Of a stretch of DNA of 9,461 nt, positions 5,322-9,461 are shown piece after piece. The notes under the pieces were generated by a model that saw only the letters and a list, made by a program, of their open reading frames with translations, was not told the DNA's origin and did not search any database. The position numbers and the translations under genes were made by a program. The stretch comes from Veillonella sp. (GTDB lineage Bacteria; Bacillota; Negativicutes; Veillonellales; Veillonellaceae). Position 1 is the first letter of the stretch. Each line of letters opens with the position of its first letter. The DNA lies in assembly GCA_022737715.1 (NCBI GenBank), contig JAIITD010000059.1, positions 1 through 9,461 on the forward strand, given 5' to 3'.

Positions 5322-6443
5322 ATGAACATCAAATTTCCTAAGGCCAATCTCCAAAAAGCCATTAACGTTCTACAAAAAGTGTCACAAAATAAGACAAGTT
5401 CAAATCTACCAGGTTCCATTTATATAACTACAAAAAATAATCAAGTGGAACTACAAGGCAACGATTTTGAATTGGGCATCAAATTAACAATCGACGCAGA
5501 AATCCTAGAACCAGGTACATTAGTAGTTGCTTCTCGTTATTTCCAAGAATTAATCCGCAAATTACCAGGCGAAACGATTCAATTAAGCAAACCAGAGGAT
5601 GGCAATACGCTAAAAATCACATCTGGTTCCTCTGAATTTAATTTAGTAACCTTACATCCAGATGATTTCTCCTTGGTTGAACAAATTCACGACCAAGACT
5701 ATGTCAATATTGATAGCCAAGCGATGAAAGAACTCATCGACCTTACAAACTATGCGGCTGCAAGCGACGATGATCGCCCTGTATTTGCCGGTGCTTTGTT
5801 AGAAATTAAAGATGCAAACGACAAAGAAGTAACTATGGTTGCTACCGATACACATCGCATGGCTGTTAAAAAGGTAACCATCGACGAACCTGCTACATCC
5901 CCTATGCGCGTCATCATTCCAACAAAGGCTTTGGCAGAAGTATCTCGTTTATTGCCAACAGATAATCCTTCTATTATTAAAATCATTTGGAACCGCACAC
6001 AAATCGTGTTCATGTTCGAATCCATCTACATTATTTCCCGTTTGATCGAAGGCACATACCCAGAATACGAAAAGGTAATTCCTGCTCAATTCGACTCCAG
6101 TGCCGTTGTAGACCGCAAGGACTTTGCCGGAGCTGTTGATCGTGTATCCTTGTTGGCAAAGGATATGAGTTATAACGTAATTCGCTATGACTGGTCCGAA
6201 GAACAAGTGACGTTGTCCAGCCAAAATGCTGAAATTGGTATGGCGAAGGAAGAAATTCCTGTGGAATTCAAGGGTACGCCGTTCACGATTTCCTTCAATG
6301 GTCGTTACATTTCTGATATCTTGCGTCACAGCACAGGCGACAACATCCACATGTATTTAAAACAAAATGGTCCTGTTGTGATTCGCCAAGATAATAATCC
6401 GAACTATACCTATGTAGTAACACCTGTTCGTACGAATTCTTAA
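5322..6443 (+). CDS. dnaN: DNA polymerase III beta subunit (sliding clamp)
   Basis: Encodes 373 residues, close to the usual 370-380. The beta clamp is a ring-shaped homodimer that tethers DNA polymerase III and many partners to DNA. Its three repeated domains should cover roughly 1-120, 125-250 and 255-373. Recognisable landmarks: the N-terminal MNIKFPKANLQKAINVLQKV; the middle-domain stretch ATDTHRMAVKKV, typical of clamps; FNGRYISDILRHSTGDNIHM in domain III; and the C-terminal YVVTPVRTNS, equivalent to the conserved PVR tail. The start at 5322 has AAGGAG about 12 bases upstream, a rather long spacing. It follows dnaA across the downstream origin half and probably has its own promoter there, but I cannot point to one confidently. 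Confidence 0.97.
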   Translation: MNIKFPKANLQKAINVLQKVSQNKTSSNLPGSIYITTKNNQVELQGNDFELGIKLTIDAEILEPGTLVVASRYFQELIRKLPGETIQLSKPEDGNTLKITSGSSEFNLVTLHPDDFSLVEQIHDQDYVNIDSQAMKELIDLTNYAAASDDDRPVFAGALLEIKDANDKEVTMVATDTHRMAVKKVTIDEPATSPMRVIIPTKALAEVSRLLPTDNPSIIKIIWNRTQIVFMFESIYIISRLIEGTYPEYEKVIPAQFDSSAVVDRKDFAGAVDRVSLLAKDMSYNVIRYDWSEEQVTLSSQNAEIGMAKEEIPVEFKGTPFTISFNGRYISDILRHSTGDNIHMYLKQNGPVVIRQDNNPNYTYVVTPVRTNS

Positions 6444-6448
6444 TCGTC

Positions 6449-6522
6449 ACATACGATGATATATTCTCATTTTTGTGAAAGCTAATTCTACGATTAGTTT
6501 TTATATTGAGAATTCAGTATGT
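6449..6522. repeat. Nested inverted repeats just after dnaN
   Basis: Three nested complementary pairs follow the dnaN stop: ACATAC 6449-6454 with GTATGT 6517-6522; ATTCTCA 6463-6469 with TGAGAAT 6507-6513; CTAAT 6482-6486 with ATTAG 6493-6497. The innermost hairpin is followed by TTTTTAT, giving a weak intrinsic-terminator look. Internal loops are large, so stability is uncertain. It may cause partial termination between dnaN and yaaA. Confidence 0.45.
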
Positions 6523-6566
6523 ACTATATATAAATTATTGTATATTTATATGCATAAAAATTCATA

Positions 6567-6615
6567 ATACCAAGTATATAACAATGCGTTTTAGTCATGG
6601 TTATATATTTGGTAT
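6567..6615. repeat. 16-bp inverted repeat ahead of yaaA
   Basis: Arms ATACCAAGTATATAAC (6567-6582) and GTTATATATTTGGTAT (6600-6615) pair at 15 of 16 positions, the remaining pair being G opposite T. The loop is 17 nt. It ends about 25 bp before the yaaA Shine-Dalgarno. No T-run follows, so it is not an ordinary terminator. The rest of this 204-bp gap is very AT-rich; I see no credible gene in it. Confidence 0.7.
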
Positions 6616-6647
6616 ATCCTGTAATTTGTCCACCATAGGAGGACGTT

Positions 6648-6878
6648 ATGAAACAACAACCTGTACCAATTCATACGGAGTACATTCAAATCGATCAATT
6701 GCTTAAATTGGAAGGCGTCATCGAAACAGGGGGCCAAGTAAAAGGCCTTATCGATGATCAAGTGCTTACATTAAATGGCAATATGGTTACAGAAAAACGC
6801 AAAAAATGTCGCGTTGGCGATGTTATTGGTGTAGAAGGCCTCGATGTGGAATTCATCGTTACCAAAGAGGAGGCATAA
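6648..6878 (+). CDS. yaaA: S4 domain protein YaaA (RecF-associated)
   Basis: Encodes 76 residues. An S4 RNA-binding fold is visible from about residue 14: IQIDQLLKLEGVIETGGQVK followed by GLIDDQVLTLNGNMVTEKRKKCRVGDVIGV, the usual pattern of helix pair, turn with NG, and a basic strand before a VGD motif. Small S4 proteins of this type (YaaA/RlbA in Bacillus) sit between dnaN and recF across Firmicutes. Their role is not well defined; RNA or ribosome binding is expected from the fold. The ATG at 6648 has a perfect AGGAGG five bases upstream. The recF Shine-Dalgarno lies within its last codons, so the two are translationally linked. Confidence 0.93.
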   Translation: MKQQPVPIHTEYIQIDQLLKLEGVIETGGQVKGLIDDQVLTLNGNMVTEKRKKCRVGDVIGVEGLDVEFIVTKEEA

Positions 6879-6881
6879 TCG

Positions 6882-7982
6882 GTGAGAATTAACTCACTGC
6901 AATTGTTCCAGTTTCGCAACTATAAGGATTTAACCATAGATTTGCAGCCTGAAATCATCGTCTTGTACGGCACCAATGGGGCCGGTAAAACCAATATTTT
7001 AGAGGCCATTTACGTCGGTACCATTGGTAAAAGCCACCGTACAAACGATACGTCGGATATGCTTTTATTTAACGCTGATGAAGCGGGCATTGTGGTGAAC
7101 TTTGAGAAAAAGGAGACGCCGCAAAAGGTTAATATTAAGCTATTTCGTCAAGGTCCTAAGGCTATCCGCTTAAATGATACTAAGATTTCTCAGAAGGAAT
7201 TGATTGGTACCTTAAACACGGTTATATTCTGCCCAGAAGATTTACAGCTTATAAAGGGCAGTCCTTCGGGTCGTCGTAGATTTCTAGATATGGAAATATC
7301 CCAAACGAGCGCTACTTATTATCATCAATTGTTGCAATACAATCGATTATTGCAGCAACGGAATACATTATTGAAGGAATATAGAGGTAAACAGAATATT
7401 CCTCTTGCTGAATGGGATGTACAACTAGCGGATATGGCGGCTTTCATCGTCAAAAAACGGATGGAAAGTCTAAAGAAAATTAATTTGCTCATCGATTTGA
7501 TGAATCGTAAATTGACAGGAGGCCTCGAGAATCTCACCATCGGCTACGAACAACCGTATGGGGAGGAAGGCCATATCGTATATACGAAGGAGGCCTTTTA
7601 CGATTTACTACAAGAGGCATTGCCGCAAGATCGTCAACGTATGACGACCAGCGTGGGCCCTCATCGCGATGATTTACGATTCTTTTCCGATGCTATCGAT
7701 TTAAAGAAATTTGGATCCCAGGGACAACAGCGGACGGCCGTTCTTTCACTCAAACTGAGCGAATTAGAATTCATTAAATCCGAAGTAGGCGAATATCCCG
7801 TATTGCTCTTGGACGATGTGTTGAGCGAGCTCGACGAGGCTAGACGGAACAATTTATTGCAGTTCATTCATAAACGCATTCAAACCGTTATTACTACGAC
7901 GGATATACACGATTTTGAAAACCTGCAAGGTGTTCAATTTATTCAATGTCAGGAGGGGCACATTCATTATGGAAAGCCTTGA
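6882..7982 (+). CDS. recF: DNA replication and repair protein RecF
   Basis: Encodes 366 residues from a GTG start; GAGGAGG eight bases upstream, inside the end of yaaA, supports it, and only 3 nt separate the genes. RecF is an SMC/ABC-type ATPase that acts with RecO and RecR to load RecA at single-strand gaps. Motifs: Walker A GTNGAGKT at 30-37; FCPEDLQLIKGSPSGRRRFLD at about 116-136, a RecF hallmark; SVGPHRDD at 257-264; ABC signature region FGSQGQQRTAVLSLKLSE at 277-294; Walker B with D-loop PVLLLDDVLSELD at 306-318. Length is near the family norm of 360-375. Its 3' end overlaps the next gene by 14 nt. Confidence 0.97.
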   Translation: MRINSLQLFQFRNYKDLTIDLQPEIIVLYGTNGAGKTNILEAIYVGTIGKSHRTNDTSDMLLFNADEAGIVVNFEKKETPQKVNIKLFRQGPKAIRLNDTKISQKELIGTLNTVIFCPEDLQLIKGSPSGRRRFLDMEISQTSATYYHQLLQYNRLLQQRNTLLKEYRGKQNIPLAEWDVQLADMAAFIVKKRMESLKKINLLIDLMNRKLTGGLENLTIGYEQPYGEEGHIVYTKEAFYDLLQEALPQDRQRMTTSVGPHRDDLRFFSDAIDLKKFGSQGQQRTAVLSLKLSELEFIKSEVGEYPVLLLDDVLSELDEARRNNLLQFIHKRIQTVITTTDIHDFENLQGVQFIQCQEGHIHYGKP

Positions 7983-8865
7983 TATGTGCTTAGCTGGTGG
8001 CCTACATGAGTTAGGTTTACTAGAACAATTTAAACTGAATACCCTCGTTCATCATTGGCGTGATGTGGTGGGGTCGATTTATGCTGGTCATACGCGCATC
8101 ATCGACATCAAACCTCCAAAAATTGTGCTCAGCGCGGACAATTCGCAGTGGATGCAAGAGGTTAAGATGAACCAAAAACGCATCCTTAAGGCCATTAATG
8201 ACTATTACAAAAGTGATATCATCACTGAAATGGGCCTCATCATGCATCGGCAGAGCTATGTGAAAGAAACGGCTAACACAGAAATTCTGAAAATAGACAT
8301 GCCCGACATAGATGGGTATATCGATATGTCAAAAATCGTCTTGTCCGATGATGATATGAAATCTATTGATGCTATGGTTGAAAGCTTAGCAGAAGAGAAA
8401 CTAAAAGAACCGTTTCGTAAGGTGCTCATTAGTAGCCGCAAAAAGGAAATCTATTTGCTAGAACACGGTTATCATCGATGCGAGCGCTGTCATACATTGA
8501 TGAGCAGGCAAACAAAATACTGTGTGTCCTGCGAATATGAAATACATCGCAATCATATTAATGATATAAAGACACAAATTAGACGACATCCGTACATAAA
8601 ATATAGCGAAGCTCAACAATACATTAAATGCACCTTTAAAGATTTTTCTATAGCCATGCGAGAACTGATCTATTTCTATTTAGATAAGGTCTACCACGGA
8701 TCTACAAGTCGAAACCACATGTACATGGCCACCATGCTCATTACCCATAAACGGCTTGAAGAACTGACAGACCAACACGTTATCAACCTGTGTAATAAAT
8801 ATAGATCAAAATTCCTGAGTGAGGAAAAACAAAAAGAGCTAAATATGCTAAAAGGAATTTTGTAA
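7969..8865 (+). CDS. dciA: DciA-like (DUF721) protein with C-terminal zinc ribbon
   Basis: Encodes 298 residues from the ATG at 7969, which has AGGAGG about 12 bases ahead. An in-frame ATG at 7915 has no Shine-Dalgarno and would overlap recF much further, so I rejected it. Residues 1-95 match the DUF721/DciA domain: NTLVHHWRDVVGSIYAGHTR, then a strand-rich part and SADNSQWMQEVKMNQKRILK with the conserved Trp61. DciA is the ancestral factor that helps load the replicative helicase DnaB where DnaC/DnaI is absent. The remaining 200 residues are unusual: an acidic linker (about 105-145), a zinc ribbon with Cys171/Cys174 and Cys185/Cys188, and a helical tail rich in Lys and Tyr. Most DciA proteins are far shorter. 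The DciA call is good; the role of the extension is unknown. Confidence 0.85.
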   Translation: MESLDMCLAGGLHELGLLEQFKLNTLVHHWRDVVGSIYAGHTRIIDIKPPKIVLSADNSQWMQEVKMNQKRILKAINDYYKSDIITEMGLIMHRQSYVKETANTEILKIDMPDIDGYIDMSKIVLSDDDMKSIDAMVESLAEEKLKEPFRKVLISSRKKEIYLLEHGYHRCERCHTLMSRQTKYCVSCEYEIHRNHINDIKTQIRRHPYIKYSEAQQYIKCTFKDFSIAMRELIYFYLDKVYHGSTSRNHMYMATMLITHKRLEELTDQHVINLCNKYRSKFLSEEKQKELNMLKGIL

Positions 8866-8968
8866 TAGATGACCATTATTTCTCGCTCCACCGGCCGGGT
8901 CTGTCTACGCCCTTCGGGCTCCGCAGGGCCAAAGTCGCTGCGAAATTAATGGTCATCTATTAAAATTC
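8855..8968. repeat. Locus-specific inverted arms around repeat copy 4
   Basis: The left arm 8855-8880 (GAATTTTGTAATAGATGACC then ATTATT) is matched in inverted form by 8943-8968, whose complement reads GAATTTTAATAGATGACC then ATTAATTT. The only differences are a GT missing from the right arm and one base near the core. The left arm includes the last codons and stop of the dciA-like gene, so the right arm is an inverted copy of a gene end. As RNA this would be a long, stable hairpin directly behind the gene and could act in transcript ending or stability. Confidence 0.85.
8881..8945 (+). repeat. GC-rich dispersed repeat, copy 4
   Basis: A 65-bp unit starting TCTCGCTCCACCGGCCGGG and ending CCAAAGTCGCTGCGAAA. 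It differs from copy 1 at five positions, all within the central 13 bases. The inner hairpin here is GCCC-ttc-GGGC, against GGCC-tat-GGCC in copy 1, so one base pair has switched from G:C to C:G on both sides. It sits 15 bp behind the dciA stop codon and about 50 bp before remB. Confidence 0.82.
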
Positions 8969-8993
8969 TATTTAGATATAAGGAAAAGAAAAC

Positions 8994-9245
8994 ATGTACT
9001 TACATATTGGCGATAATTTTAACATCCCTATGAATTCAATTATTACAATGATTCATGCGGAGTCTGGTAAGCATCATAGGACGGGCATTTCGAATTATGA
9101 TGCAAAGGTTATATATATCGTGCCCGAGGATAAGGTAAAAACGTATATTGTAACGGATGATGGTGTGTATGCTTCTGGTATATCGCTTAAAACTCTTAAA
9201 AAACGGATTGATGAGTTTTATATGCTCTTAAGTAGCAAATTATAG
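8994..9245 (+). CDS. remB: RemB/YaaB-like small regulator (DUF370 family)
   Basis: Encodes 83 residues. The start MYLHIGDNFNIPMNSIITMI and the end SLKTLKKRIDEF match the pattern of the DUF370 extracellular matrix regulator RemB (YaaB), which in Bacillus begins MYIHLGDDF and also lies between recF and gyrB. Position and motif ends together support the call. RemA/RemB-type proteins are small DNA-binding or regulatory proteins linked to biofilm matrix genes in Bacillus; whether that role holds here is unknown. The middle of the protein (about 25-50) is divergent and includes two adjacent His residues. The ATG at 8994 has a modest AAGGAA Shine-Dalgarno about ten bases upstream. Its stop codon overlaps a 12-base motif also found at 1230 and the -35 region of the gyrB promoter candidate. 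Confidence 0.85.
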   Translation: MYLHIGDNFNIPMNSIITMIHAESGKHHRTGISNYDAKVIYIVPEDKVKTYIVTDDGVYASGISLKTLKKRIDEFYMLLSSKL

Positions 9246-9249
9246 GGCT

Positions 9250-9278
9250 TTCACGATATAAGCAATCTATAGTATAAT
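9250..9278 (+). promoter_or_regulatory. Probable gyrB promoter
   Basis: TTCACG (9250-9255, four of six to the -35 consensus), a 17-bp spacer and a perfect TATAAT (9273-9278). Predicted start near 9285 gives a leader of about 70 nt that contains the hairpin at 9295-9328. The promoter begins 5 bp after the remB stop, suggesting gyrB is at least partly expressed on its own. Confidence 0.65.
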
Positions 9279-9294
9279 AAAGAGATAATCTAGC

Positions 9295-9328
9295 ACCGCA
9301 AATGCGTTGTGTATTAGCATGTTGCGGT
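9295..9328 (+). promoter_or_regulatory. Stem-loop in the gyrB leader
   Basis: Arms ACCGCAAATGC (9295-9305) and GCATGTTGCGGT (9317-9328) form an 11-bp stem with one bulged G at 9321 and an 11-nt loop. No T-run follows (TTATGTCG), so termination is unlikely. It ends 10 nt before the gyrB Shine-Dalgarno (AGGAGG, 9339-9344), so it could influence mRNA stability or initiation. Confidence 0.6.
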
Positions 9329-9354
9329 TTATGTCGTTAGGAGGAGTTTGTTTA

Positions 9355-9461
9355 ATGGCTGAAGAAAATTATGGCGCTCAGAATATACAAGTTCTTGAGG
9401 GTCTAGACGCGGTCCGTAAACGCCCAGGGATGTACATTGGTAGTACGTCCATTCGCGGTTT
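9355..9461 (+). CDS. gyrB: DNA gyrase subunit B, first 35 residues (cut by window edge)
   Basis: Starts at the ATG at 9355 with AGGAGG ten bases upstream and remains open to the right edge. The visible sequence begins MAEENYGAQNIQVLEGLDAV and continues RKRPGMYIGSTS, the highly conserved start of the GyrB/ParE ATPase domain (VLEGLxAVRKRPGMYIG). Gyrase is the A2B2 enzyme that introduces negative supercoils using ATP; GyrB carries the ATPase. I call GyrB rather than ParE because of its position after dnaN-recF near the origin. The catalytic glutamate and ATP-binding residues lie beyond the window. Confidence 0.96.
   Translation, partial: MAEENYGAQNIQVLEGLDAVRKRPGMYIGSTSIRG

Noticed and set aside
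6506..6706. Plus-strand frame overlapping the start of yaaA
   Set aside because: Runs through AT-rich gap and out of frame into yaaA, with no ribosome binding site and unlikely composition.
7915..7968. Longer start for the dciA-like gene
   Set aside because: No Shine-Dalgarno, and it would overlap recF by 68 nt; the 7969 start has AGGAGG.
8855..8968. Classical insertion sequence or MITE with target-site duplication
   Set aside because: No transposase and no direct duplication flanking the unit; the flanks are inverted, not direct, copies.

Overview
The window is a chromosomal replication-origin region. Gene order on the minus strand, reading leftwards, is rpmH, rnpA, yidD, yidC, jag (cut by the left edge). 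On the plus strand, reading rightwards, it is dnaA, dnaN, yaaA (S4 domain), recF, a DciA/DUF721 gene, remB-like, gyrB (cut by the right edge). This is the classic Firmicutes-type origin layout. The low GC content, the protein sequences, the DUF721 gene between recF and remB, and the diderm-like dispersed GC-rich palindromes suggest a Negativicutes member, most probably Veillonella. The genus is my inference and was not checked against a database.

Left block (1-2289): a ribosome/RNase P/membrane-insertion operon driven leftwards by a near-consensus promoter in front of rpmH, with an attenuator-like hairpin between rpmH and rnpA. YidC inserts membrane proteins, YidD assists it, and Jag/KhpB is the RNA-binding partner commonly encoded next to YidC.

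Origin block (2208-3397 and 5018-5321): about 1.2 kb without genes, followed by dnaA and a second 0.3 kb gap. The far part holds a 340-bp imperfect palindrome with a 65-bp GC-rich repeat at its apex, three tandem repeats of about 55 bp with a perfect 22-bp palindrome, and two more copies of the GC-rich repeat in the opposite orientation. The near part is an array of same-strand DnaA boxes placed at helical intervals and running into the dnaA ribosome binding site. The dnaA-dnaN gap holds a second box cluster, then a short GC stretch and CTA-type triplets resembling DnaA-trios. Together this looks like a bipartite oriC with dnaA between its halves, and every gene is oriented away from the origin.

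Right block (5322-9461): dnaN (clamp), yaaA, recF and dciA are closely spaced or overlapping, then remB and gyrB. Initiator, clamp, helicase-loading factor, repair factor and gyrase subunit are thus grouped beside oriC. The DciA protein has an unusual C-terminal extension with a CxxC...CxxC zinc ribbon.

The most unusual signal is not a protein. The GC-rich 65-bp repeat occurs four times. In two copies it sits exactly at the centre of an inverted repeat whose arms are made of unique local sequence: about 138 bp at the rpmH/oriC copy, and 26 bp at the dciA copy, where one arm is the 3' end of the gene itself. The arms are unrelated between loci but self-complementary at each locus. Several other gaps (1599-1639, 6567-6615, 9295-9328) also carry long locus-specific hairpins.
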